DNA of 64,000 bases from Narthecium ossifragum (Eukaryota; Streptophyta; Magnoliopsida; Dioscoreales; Nartheciaceae), in assembly GCA_963920575.1 (NCBI GenBank), contig OY986973.1:6117054-6181053 (forward strand). Reading direction: 5' to 3'. A program made the translations under genes and the position numbers. Under the pieces are notes generated by a model, which saw nothing but the letters and a program-made list of their open reading frames with translations, searched no databases and was not told where the DNA came from. Every line of letters begins with the position of its first letter. Position 1 is the first letter of the stretch. Shown here one piece after another: positions 49,623 through 61,171 of the stretch.

Positions 49623-50931
49623 CCTAACCTCTCATAACTGCTTTAAAATGGTGTTTACCCATTAAAACATCATATTGTGGTGTACGAGTGAATAAGTTTA
49701 TTAGATTTGATGTAAATACTAATTATCTATATAAAATAACCGACTGTAACGTAACTGTAACGTGGGGTCATTCAATCCAATGCTAGATAAACTTCGCATC
49801 AACTTTGTTAGGGCGCTTCTAGTGTGCCCCCTTATCACCTCCCCAGCTTGCCGATATTGATTGCTCCGGGATCGGCGTCCCGACAAGCATAGAGCTTTAT
49901 GGACCTCGACAACGAATCATGGGTTTCTCAAGCTTTTAATTTGTTTGGTGGGTTTTAATCGGATGTTAACACATTGGGCACTCTCAAAATCACAGCTTTC
50001 CTTGGTTTTTTTTTTTATGAATTCAGGATGTTGGTACTTGTGACTTTTATTGGGAAGAGGTGAATTTGATGCTTGGTTGTGGATGTGTTCAGGTGGGAAC
50101 GAAATTTAAAGCCGCGAGTGTCGGATTGGATACTATTAATTAGACATATTGTGGGTGAGTTCTTGGGATTGTTATGGTAACAGAAACGTTAGTAATGAGA
50201 TGGGGAATTGGAGCATGTGCGTTTTGGATTAGAAGCTCAACAAGTCCATGGAGCATGGAGGAGGAGGATGAAAACCTGGGGGCGGCATTGCACCACGAGA
50301 CATGCCGGTGCTGTGCTGGCCTGCTGGGGGCACAGCACCGGAGAGAAACCTGTGCTCCATAGATTGTTGTTGCACAGGGTCCTCCTTAGGGAGCTATTCT
50401 ATTGTCAGTAATAGGATTTATGAATCTATTTATTTTTGTAATAAAATATTTGGTGGATTACATTTTTTTTCTTCAAAAAAGGACTTCGGTGCTGTACATT
50501 TCCACTCAAGTTTTCACGGTATATAACGCCAAGTTGCTAGGAGGAAATGTGAAATATCAAAAAAATTAAAGGGTAAATGTGTAAATGACTTGTTATTTAA
50601 ATAAATGCGGACCCACATTTTTTCTGATCCGTTGGATCACAATCCAACGGCCATTTTCTCCCTCCAACTAATCCATCCGTTGACACAAGTTTAAAATATC
50701 TCCACAACGGGTTAAATATTCGTTTCCCTCTCCAAGACACGTGCGACGCACGCGCGCCTTCCCGCCACCATGATCTTCCGCGCGTTCGGCTTCTAACCTC
50801 ATCCTTTGGCTTCTCCTCTCGAAGCCAAGCCATTCACGGATAAAAACCTCACGAGATTAGATTGCTTCAAACCCTAGTCTTAATCCCGCGCGCAGAGCCC
50901 AGTTCCTCCCGTTTCGCGTTCCCCGGGCCTT
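49623..50931. promoter_or_regulatory. Upstream region and promoter of KEA3
   Basis: The left part has no recognisable coding exon. A hairpin-forming CCGGTGCTGTGC...GCACAGCACCGG lies at about 50307-50343. From about 50600 the sequence becomes GC-richer. It includes an inverted pair CCGTTGGAT/ATCCAACGG at about 50630-50651 and short pyrimidine tracts typical of plant promoters and leaders. The leader is estimated to run to 50957. Confidence 0.4.
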
Positions 50932-50961
50932 ATGTCGTCTCCGAGCTCCTCGCGACCATGA
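50932..50961 (+). promoter_or_regulatory. Upstream ORF overlapping the KEA3 start codon
   Basis: ATG at 50932 opens a nine-codon frame (MSSPSSSRP) whose stop TGA overlaps the KEA3 start ATG as ATGA (50958-50961). Such an overlap can make KEA3 translation depend on leaky scanning or reinitiation. That the uORF lies in the transcript is inferred. Confidence 0.6.
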
Positions 50962-53900
50962 GCCCTCTCGTCTCCTCTAAAGGGGCTGTTCTTCTTGTGG
51001 CCAGGCATCGTCGCGCTTTGGTTCTCGAGAAGCCATGGCGGATTGCCTATGTTTCAAGGTGAGTTCCATCTCGAATTCGAACTTCTGGCCTTGTCAAGCG
51101 ATCCTTTTTGAATCCTAATTGACGCTCGTGGTTCAGGGGTTTGCATTTAGGTACCAGCTGAGTCCCGTAAGGACTTCGCATCATGGTTTTTCTATGGCCT
51201 CTCACCTTAAAGAGCTATGGGGTTTCCGGTCTTCTTTTGTATGTTGTAGACAAAGTCGCAGTCTTGATGGGGTTTTTGGGTGGAGAGGTTCTGTTGGTAA
51301 CCATAAAAGATGTCGCCGGAGAATCTTTCGGATATATGCCGAACTTGAGAATCTTGAGATTGTAGATGCCGTCGAAGTGATCAATGATTTGGGATTTGAT
51401 ACCCTGACGTTCTTGGCGGTGACTGTCATGGTTGTGCCTGCGTTCAAGATCATCAAAGCCAGTCCAGTGAGTCTTATGGTTCCAGTAATAACATAGATGC
51501 TTTGAGGGTGTCATAAGTGTAACTTAGACTGTGTGGCATGTATCTCTTGATCCCTATCCTAATGCAGTTTCATGATTGATGTCCCTTCACTTGGTGCAGA
51601 TACTTGGTTTTTTCTGTGCTGGTGTTGTACTTAACCAATTTGGTCTTATCAGAAATCTCACAGATGTTAAAGTTCTTTCTGAATGGGGGATTCTTTTCCT
51701 GGTATGCTTTTCTTATGATAAACTTCACTTTTGTAGACGAATATTATAATTGTTGTGGCTGATTTTCAGTTTTCCTGTCGCATTAAGCTATTTGCCATGA
51801 TTATTGAAACATGTTTGCTTGCATCATCAGAAACATGTATGGGAGATGATCTTGATTCGGATCTAACTGTTCTTGGAATAAAAAGCCATTGGTTATACCA
51901 TACCATAGGCTTTCGAATTTGATCCTTTCTTGTTTCAGCCATTTGTCTCCTTGATAGATCAGCTCAACCTCTTATATCCAAGATATGGATCTGGCTTGCA
52001 AGATACATAAAGAATCATAGCCTGGACAGAGGCAGGAGTTCAAATTAATAGCACTGCCACTATTCATGCTGTCATAAGTTAGATCTGATGGACCTTTAAG
52101 CACTATAACTTATTGTTCAGATTCCTTTGAGTCGATTTCATTATTACAGTGATATAGGAATTATATATCTTGTTGAGTAGAATAAAGTAATGATCATATA
52201 AGCATATCAAATTAATTAGTTGAAGTACGTTTTATTTGTTTACGGTTTTAGTTTCTTCAGCGCTGCAAAACGGCTGAGAAATAGAGGTGTAGAATCTGTG
52301 TCCTGCATTAATATTCATGGAATTCTATCCAGAAATATCTTACTGTTTATTTCCACTCTGCAGCTGTTTGAGATGGGTTTAGAACTTTCATTGGCACGTC
52401 TAAGAGCTCTTGCAAAGTTTGCTTTTGGCATGGGGTTAACTCAGGTCTAGTATTCCTTATGGTTTTGTAGCTTTTCTATGTTTTTCAGTATTTTATCCTG
52501 TGAAACTGGTCACTATGATATCATGCAGATGTGAAATGCTGTTTATGTGTTGTCAGTATATGTGATGATTTTCTTCAAGCTAGATCTTTACTTTTAAGCA
52601 AAAAAGATTCTATATTGTTTGCTCAAGGTAAATTTTACCAATTTAAGGTCAAAATGCTGCATTTTGATATCTGAAGTTTGGATTTACTGTATGGTTTTTG
52701 GATTGTTCAGTCATGTTCTCATGGATGCAATGAAACAAATCAAGTAATGGTTTTCTTTGTTTGTTGACACCTAGAAGATTTCTTGTTACCGTAGATGATC
52801 CATTTTCGACTGGTATACGAGTTATTGTGAAGCTCTTAATTACCTAAAAACATAAAACCGAGATAGTGTGTTAATCAGGCATGATGACTCTTCTTAGTGA
52901 ATTATGAACATGCATAGTTCACCTGTTTGCATGGACAGACGCAGTAGATGTGTAGGATACATAGACGTTCTCTTCCAGCTGCATCACTAGTCAGTAGTGG
53001 TTGACTATGTTTTCCTTTTCCTTGAAGGTTGTCTTGTCTACCCTTGCTTTCACAGCATTTGAACTTCCGCCTAATGGGGCTATTGGAACAAGGATTTTAC
53101 AGTTCCTCTTTCACTCAAGATCTGATCTGGTGAGTTTTGACTTTCTACCTTTGTTTTGGGATTTTGGTCATGTTGTCCTTGGATATGCTAATTTGCAAAT
53201 AGTTGCTTTTAAATGTTAGTCCTCGCGATCCTATAAGAGCTTTTGATCCTTGTTTGAGCTTTTTTGTTGTCAGGCATTCACTGTGATGAAATGTTGGATC
53301 CGAGTTGGATAAGCTTAATCTAAAAGCATTAGCTTGCTATTTTGATAGATATTGCATCCTTGCCAAGTATCAATGAACAAATATTTTCATTTTAACTGGC
53401 CTGTGTATATGACATTGCTATTCTTCAAGATAATTCGAAATTAATGTAGCTATAGTTGGCATGTATATCTTCCAATTGAGAACGTAGGTTCTTTAGTGAA
53501 ATGGTAGGTCTAGTCAACTTCAGCTGCATCAGACCTGTTGTAATGATACTTGAGTTTCTGGTGCAATCCTGGATATCTCCTCACATTGTGGTCCTTTCAC
53601 ATTCATGAGTTCTGCTAAGAAAATCTCAGGAAATTCCTGTTACACCTGTTGCATAGCAAGTCTAGCTGTTGTTTATTGTAGTCTACGTCATGAAGGAATG
53701 CATGTCTTTCTGTATTCAATTTTAATGTTTTAAGAAACACTGGTTAGTGTCAATTTCACCTGTTGCTATTTGAGAATGGACTTTTGGGGTTGACAAAAAA
53801 TTGCTTTCACAATTGTTGTTGGTTTGTGTGAAATACAGGTAAACATCAGAAGCTTAGATGAAGCTATAGTGATTGGAGCTGCTCTTTCATTATCTTCTTC

Positions 53901-56900
53901 AGCTTTTGTTCTGCAGGTTTGCTTTATGCTTTGGATTCTCTATTGCTCTGTTAGGGCTAGTAGTTTTTGAGGTGAATGGTTAAAGTAGCATGTGGAATTG
54001 TAGTTATCTAGCTTTGGATGGATTACTTTGTTGATTCTTGTACTCTTGGTAATCGCATCTTCTTCTGGCTTGTTGGATACGTATCAACCATGAATGTTAA
54101 ATCAGAAGTTAGCAGCAGTATACCTTGAAGATTGAGTAGTGAACTCTTAGTCTGTAAAACATAGTTAATGCTTGCTCCAATTATGTGTGGGATGTGAATT
54201 CAGGTTGGTATCTGATTGTAGAGATGATACTAAAGCGTTCTGTATTTCTACTTTCAGGTTTTAATTGTTGACACAACAGCCTAAATTGTTTTTGCGAGTT
54301 ATGTAAAAAGTTACCTCAGTTGGTCCATGTAGTTATGAAGGATTTTATTAAGAAAGAAAATGTGTAAGAGATCGGGGCTTCACTGTGTGAGGAATCTTGC
54401 GAATTAGGTTGGCTTTTTGGAAAAATCTTGGCTGAACAACACTTGGAAATTGCACATGGGTTGTTGTTAGCGTTGCAGAAAGCAAGAGTGCTCCATCCAA
54501 CATAACTAGTGAAGCTAAAGAAGCTAGTCAACTGAAGGTGATTTTTTTTTTAATGGCACTCCATTAGAATGCTGCATAAGAATGATTAACCCTGAAGGGG
54601 ATCAATCTGCTACGCCAATTAGAAAGTGTGAAGGATGTTTACTAGAAGTCTAGAAGCACAAAAACTTGTAGCGGCGTTGCGTACCGTTGTCGGACACTTA
54701 AAAAACACCAACGCTTGTTCGAAATGCTTTAGACGTGTTTGAAAAGTTTCCAACTTGTCCTGTATTTTTTTATCCTTTTTTTTTAGGTTGGATGTGAGAC
54801 CAACACGTGATCAAATCACATATTGGATAAATGGATTTCTTTATTGCTATGTTGACCATTTGATAAAGGAAAAACATAACTCTTATAGATTTTTAGCCTT
54901 TTCCTATGGATTTTCTGAATGACATGTACCTATGACATGTAAAAAGATTTGTATAGTAGCACTTTTCTGCATGTCTCGAGAGTGTCGTGTCCAGCATTTT
55001 ATGAAAATTGCTTTGTCAGCATGTCCATGTCGTGTCCTCTTGGTGTCGCATTTCTGTGTCCATGCTTCATGGGATGTCCAAGGTATAGAATTTAGAAACT
55101 TCTACACGATGATATGAAGAATTGAGATCTTGCTATTTAAATAATAGTTCAGCTAGCAGTCATCTACATGATGTTAAATGAGGAGGCAATAAGTGGCATT
55201 AGCTCATATTGATGATTCATTATATGCTTTTTCTGTGATCTTTAGTTTTTACTCTCAATTATTGTCATCCAGTAGAACATTTATGTCAGCTTTGAGGTTG
55301 GTTTTGGAAAGATCCTGAGACGGTTCCTTCCTCTTCTTTTCTCTTCTATTTCTTGGAACTTATCCAATGTTCTTTGTAGCTTCTTGCGGAAAAAGGTGAG
55401 CTTCCTACAAGGTTTGGTTCCGCAACGTTGGGAATTCTCCTTCTGCAGGTGAAGTTGTTTCCTCTACTTGTAGTTTCCAGAAGGCATCCAGTTTCATGAA
55501 ATTTTTTCTCTTTATATGTATCCCAAACGTTGCTCATCACATCTTACAGTATACAGAAAGCTTAACCTAGGAACTAATTGAGTTGAAACATTTGCAGGAC
55601 ATAGCTGTAGTCCCTCTCTTGGTGATCCTTCCCATTCTGGAGACTCAGGTATGTGCAGAGTTGGAAAGACATTAATTGCAAAATCAAAATTACTCTAGAA
55701 ATGTTAGCACAGGGAAATATTAAACTTTACTTATGCAATACTCCATGCTTCAAGATGTACTCAGTTTGATGACCAAACTTTTGGCCTTCACCTTGGAGAA
55801 TCCTTGCAAGTATCTCTTCTCATATGATCTGATGACATCATACCCATACTATTCTTCCACTATCTCGAAGATATTACATTTGACAATATATGCCATCCTG
55901 TTGACTAAGACTTCTTGATCTTTAATTGCAGAACTTTGTTGAGGGAAGTATTTGGCCAACACTTGCAGTTGAAAGCTTAAAGGCTTTAGGTGGACTTGGT
56001 CTCCTTTCCCTGGGAGGAAAATTCTTTATCAGACGTATCTTTGAAGTTCGTCTCTGATCATTTAGAAAATATAGAGCATATTTGTTTTTGGTGAAACCAA
56101 CTATAAGTACATCTATGCAGATTGTTGCAGAGTCGAGGAGTTCTGAAGCTTTTGTTGCTCTTTGTCTGCTTACAGTTTCTGGAATTTCACTTACTACACA
56201 AGCGCTAGGCTTCAGTGATACGGTCTGTTAGTTTCTTCTAGTTATTCTCTTAATAGCAATTTAAAGCTGCTATAAAATACTCATCGAGCTGTTCTGTGTA
56301 GCTAGGAGCATTTTTGGCTGGAGCACTTCTCGCAGAAACAAATTTTCGGACACAAATCGAAGCAGACATAAGACCTTTTAGAGGCTTATTACTTGGATTG
56401 TTTTTTCTAACAACAGGGACGTCCATTGACACGCAGGTACTTTGGGATTCAAAGTTTTGTTCTAAGCAAGGTTGTCAAGACCACAAATATGGTATTAGGT
56501 TGCGGCAACAGTTTACCATTGAGACATTATGCTTCATGTAATTTATAGTTATTGATTCTGTAATACCGACTTCCGCTTGAGTTTCCTGATCTATTGCAGG
56601 TTGTCATGACATTCATACTGTATATTTGTCTCTTTCTGCTATGCAGCTCCTTTTACGAGAGTGGCCAAATGTACTTTCCCTCTTGGCAGGTTTGATTGCC
56701 ATCAAGACACTGATAATAACTGCAATAGGTCCTCGTGTTGGATTAACTTTGCAAGAGAGCGTGAGGATAGGATTTCTTCTTTCTCAAGGAGGCGAGTTTG
56801 GATTTGTCGTGTTTTCTTTAGCAAACAGGTGAAGCACAGATTTCTTTATCATGCCCGTGGATGTCTGGGTTCCAACCGTTCTAAGATAAACATTGTGAAA

Positions 56901-58739
56901 GCAGGCTTGGAGTCCTGCCCCTTGAGCTGAACAAGCTTCTTATAATTGTTGTTGTGCTTTCAATGGCATTGACCCCCTTACTGAATGACATTGGAAGGAA
57001 AGCTGCTGTATTCATTGATGACAAGAATCAAGGGAAAGAAGTAGGTACCTACATTATTTCTTGAACGATTTGCGAAATTAACTTGTCTCACTTTAATGCA
57101 GCTGACTTGGGTACACTGTTTTGGCAGAAAGTCCCTGAGATGATGAACTTCGATGCAACTGAACCTGTTGTCATTCTTGGATTTGGGGAAATGGGGCAGG
57201 TATTTCATAAAACGACCTTAGTTGTTTATTGATTCCATTTCTGATTACTATATGAATCTTCCCAATTGCAGGTTCTTGCCAATTTCTTATCCACCCCATT
57301 AGCCTCTGGAGATGGTAAAACTGTTGGATGGCCTTATGTTGGTTTTGATCTGAACCCTGGGGTTGTAATGGTAAAAAGAAAAAATTTCAATACTGTGTTT
57401 AGTCACGTCTCTTAATCATGTTTCATCCATTATTGAAATTTGTAAGTGTTTCAAGTGTTAAACGTATAGTTTACACTCATTAGTTTGCCAATCAGACAGC
57501 TCGAAAGATGGGCTTTCCAGTACTTTATGGAGATGGATCACGTCCAGCTGTTCTGCAATCTGCTGGTATATCTTCTCCTAAAGCTGTCATGGTCATGTAT
57601 ACAGGAAAGGAAAAGACTGTTGAGGCTGTTCAAAGATTACGGCTTGCTTTCCCTGCGGTAATTTGTACTTATTATTCATCTCAATTTAGCTTGTGCTTCT
57701 TTCATCTTCCCTTAAACTGAGTGTGAAAATAAAAAAGAAAGCAAACCTATGTTTGTAGTCATGGGTCTTAATACAAAGATCTTTAATTTCATCACAAATC
57801 AATCCGTCTCTTGCATCAGGATGCTGTTATCTTTATATGCCAGGAAAAATATGACATGGGAAATCACTCTTAGGTTTCAGTTCCCATGAGATATCCCAAG
57901 GTTACATTTGCATTTGGCGTTGTGACTGTGTCAAGATGGGACATTAGTTTTTGCATAGAATGTCAAATGATTTGAAATTAAAGGATTTCTATGACAGGTC
58001 CCTATATATGCTAGAGCTCAGGATCTGGGTCATTTATTAGACTTGAAGAAAGCAGGTGCAACTGATGTCATTCTTGAAAATGCAGAGGTAAATTCTGAGT
58101 CTTTCACGCATTATCTCACTCTCATCAGACCGTGTAAGCCTCTTAATTGGCAAGATAGATATTAATCTTGGTCTGTAACTCCATTGTTGCAGACTAGCTT
58201 ACAGCTTGGCTCAAAGCTTTTAAAGGGTCTAGGTGTCATGTCCGATGATGTGACTTTCTTGAGTCAGCTTGTAAGGGATTCCATGGAGCTTCAAGCTCAA
58301 GATGCTGCTGATAGAACCGAGGAGGTTCTGAAGCCATTGCAGGTTAAAAGTTAACCTGAGACACCTTGTAGAGTAATTTTCCTGTTTTAACCTGAGATCA
58401 TGGTTTGCATAGTTTATTAACTCTTTATGATATATCATAAATCAGGTGAGAGTGAAAGACATTGTGCAGACAAATGGTGCCAAAGCACCAAGTTCACTCG
58501 TCAAGCAATCAATGTATCTAGATCGACCAAACCTTTCTTGTATTGAGACGTCTGATGAAAAGCAACCATCCACGGTAGAGCCAGGTGGAGGTCAATCTGA
58601 AAGCCGAGAAAGCGAGGATGGTGTGTTATATTGCCGCCTGGATGTTACCAATGGTCTCTCGGGTGGAGATGAAGTCGAAGCCAAGACAGCTGCACCTAAT
58701 CCTTCTATGTCTTCCACGAATTCCATCGATGGTTCGTAG
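50958..58739 (+). CDS. KEA3: Chloroplast K+/H+ antiporter KEA3 (CPA2 family)
   Basis: Thylakoid K+ efflux/H+ antiporter that adjusts the proton gradient and photoprotection in fluctuating light. Nineteen exons: 50958-51058, 51151-51466, 51600-51701, 52364-52444, 53028-53129, 53839-53916, 55380-55448, 55598-55648, 55932-56045, 56121-56222, 56302-56436, 56647-56828, 56905-57040, 57128-57199, 57272-57370, 57496-57657, 57998-58087, 58193-58342 and 58446-58739; 2436 nt, 811 aa (Arabidopsis KEA3 is about 776). The Ser/Arg-rich N-terminus fits a plastid transit peptide. The exchanger domain spans about residues 115-510, with [14 protein letters not shown] around 280-293 holding the conserved Asp. 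The KTN/RCK nucleotide-binding domain begins [11 protein letters not shown] (about 537) and continues through GFDLNPG and [15 protein letters not shown]. The C-terminal tail is polar and Ser-rich. ATG 50958 was chosen because the in-frame extension upstream has no ATG. Confidence 0.95.
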
Positions 58740-59105
58740 CTACAGGAGACTACTTTGGGGTTGCATCCACCAGAAGGTTTTGGGTAATGCATGTATTTAA
58801 GAGTTGCAGTTCTCTTGTCAAATAGATTGAGTACGTAATTCTCTTGTTCCCCATCCTTATTCTTCTATGTGGAAAAATAACAATTCATGTATAGCTCCTA
58901 AAGCTGAGAAACTGCAAAAATGTATGAACGCAGCAGTCACAGGGAAAAAAAATGTTATTAACATGTGCACACATTACAGCTGATTTTTCTGTATCCAAAT
59001 TCTGCTCCCATTTAAGGTATCTACTGCCGTTTTGTAGTCTGATTATGTCTGCTCAGTGCTGACAGTAGATTCAGTGGCAAAGCAGGATAAACAAGATGTA
59101 ATCAC
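58740..59105. other. 3' UTR of KEA3 and convergent spacer
   Basis: The sequence after the KEA3 stop is AT-rich with TTTGT/TGTAA-like 3'-end signals. No open frame of interest before 59106. Confidence 0.4.
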
Positions 59106-59304
59106 TCAGCTTTTTACCTTCAAAAGTTTGGTTGTCATGCACTGAAGTTCTAAAAATCCTTCGATTACTTTTGTTAGAAGGATATTGGAAGCTTGCCCGC
59201 CTTCCTTCGTGAGAGCAGCTTGCACAATATCACAGGCATGGTAGGCTCTGTACAAGCCCAACATGCTCCCTAACTGTAGATCTTCCAGACCTGCAATTGA
59301 GAAT
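59106..59304 (-). pseudogene. Stray exon of an unrecognised gene
   Basis: On the minus strand, CAATTGCAG (acceptor, ending at about 59292) is followed by an open exon. It encodes GLEDLQLGSMLGLYRAYHAC, then DIVQAALTKEGGQASNILLT and KVIEGFLELQCMTTKLLK, and then AAG|GTAAAAAG, a plausible donor. The composition is that of a genuine helical protein exon with both splice sites, but no neighbouring exons fit it, and EIN2's true last exon lies at 59699-60079. I do not recognise the family. It is best read as a captured or duplicated gene fragment. Confidence 0.55.
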
Positions 59305-59389
59305 ATTTTAAGAATGGAATAGGACACATTCTTGTAGAAAATTCTCAATTGCAGGTCTGGAAGACCTACAGTTAGGGAGCATGTTGGGC
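59256..59389. repeat. 49-bp near-perfect inverted repeat (hairpin) on the stray exon
   Basis: Arms 59256-59304 and 59341-59389 are reverse complements with a single mismatch; the loop is 36 bp. The right arm duplicates, in inverted orientation, the intron end, acceptor and first ~35 bases of the stray exon. A transcript across it would fold into a long hairpin. Confidence 0.95.
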
Positions 59390-59698
59390 ACTATTCTTGG
59401 TATAGGAGGAGAAAAAAATAACTTCATTTACGAGAAGCAGTGGATACACCTCTTTCCAAATGGATTGTAAACCCAAAAAAATATATATATGGGAACAAAG
59501 ATACACAAAAAAGGGAGCGCAACACTTCCTATATTTCTTTCGCCTTTTCTTCTACTGAAAATACATTTTGTGTAATAATCATACAACATACAAGGAAACA
59601 ACACCTGGGAGTAAGGCTCGAAGATCAACTAACCTTCAACCCGAAAACGTTCCTTCCAGAGGGAAAAATTCCTTGACCCGTGAACTAGAGGAAACATT

Positions 59699-61136
59699 CT
59701 ATGAAATCAAGGAAGAGGCAGATATAGGCACCTTTCGTGATAAGCTTCCTTCATGGTTTGCTGGAGACTTGTTTGCGAGCCGACGCTTGTAGCGTTTTAG
59801 GACAGATGCTAGATTTTCTTTCCCTTTGGGAAAGGCAACATCACCTGCAGCAGTACCTGATCGACCCTTGCGCCCAGAGACTGCAGCTTCGACATCCTTG
59901 ATAAGTTCAACAACTGAGCTCGCATTAGTGAAGCATCCCTCACCCATGTTTTGTGAGAAGCCAAGCAAAACATTCTGCAGTGAGGAATTGGAACTCCTCA
60001 TGTCGTTTGATGGTATTCTTAGACAAGAGCATGGGGCAAGGGGTTGTCGAGGCTTAGAAAAGGCAGGGTCAAGTATTCCCTGTATCATAATAGGGAAAAA
60101 CTTAATTTAACCAGATATCACTACCAAAAACTTAATAGAATCAAAGACCGAAGATAAACTGTCAAGGAATTATCGATTAGAATTACGGAGAATTACATGA
60201 ACTGCTAGCAAACAAAACCAACTCCTCAAAATCTGGAAGATTCGCAAAGTAGATAAATTATCAATTTAAAGCAGATGGAAGTACATCATTTCTGACAGAT
60301 ATCCTATATATGCCACATGTTGGCATTGGAAGTACTACTTTAAAGGAGAGAAATAAGGTCACAGCATGACACTTGTACTATGGTAAAAAGAATGTCTTTG
60401 GACTTGCATAACTCATCACTTTAACTAACATACTTGCAATCATGCATTAACTGATAAGTCATGCAAAATCTAAGTTATGGAAACTGACCATGTCTCGTAC
60501 CTTAACTTGGTTGCTATGTAACTTACTTCACATAACACACTAAATTCAAAATTGACAATGACATTAGATAACTAAATTACATGAGATAGCATTTATATGA
60601 CCACCAACAGAAAATTAACAATCTCATTTAGTCTGATTCCCACCACCAGTCTGAGTAAAATTAGTAACATGGTGCCGACAACAAATACTTGCAACCAACA
60701 GAAATGCGGATTCGGGGGGCCTGACTTTGCTAAGCTATGTCAGGCTCCTGACATTGATGATCTGGTGGAACCCGCACAGCTTTTGACAAGTGTCCGCCAC
60801 ACATTCTCTCTTTATATACATAGAGTTAGATAAACAAAACATATAATTGTGTGTATGTTATACCTATGTTATGTATGTGTACATATATATGTGTATTGTA
60901 TGATTTATATATGTATACATATATTTCATGTATATGTATATATATATATATATTACATAAGAGTATCATATATAAATATTTTACACACATATAAAATATA
61001 TATAACATACAATCATATAAATATACATATACATCAAATATATAATATATATATATATATTACATAAGAGTATCATATATAAATACTAGGTGGGCCCCCG
61101 TGCCAGGTGGCACGGGTAACCACCCACCCCCCAACT

Positions 61137-61171
<35 letters not shown>

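Noticed and set aside
50307..50343. GC-rich hairpin as a possible terminator
   Set aside because: Rho-independent terminators do not apply to a nuclear plant locus; it is probably a chance inverted repeat.
50862..50957. In-frame N-terminal extension of KEA3
   Set aside because: The extension has only a TTG and no ATG before 50958, so the ATG at 50958 was kept.
51119..51150. Alternative exon 2 start of KEA3 at the earlier CAG (51136)
   Set aside because: Joining exon 1 to that acceptor leads to a stop within ten codons; the acceptor at 51150 (TTGCATTTAG) keeps the frame.
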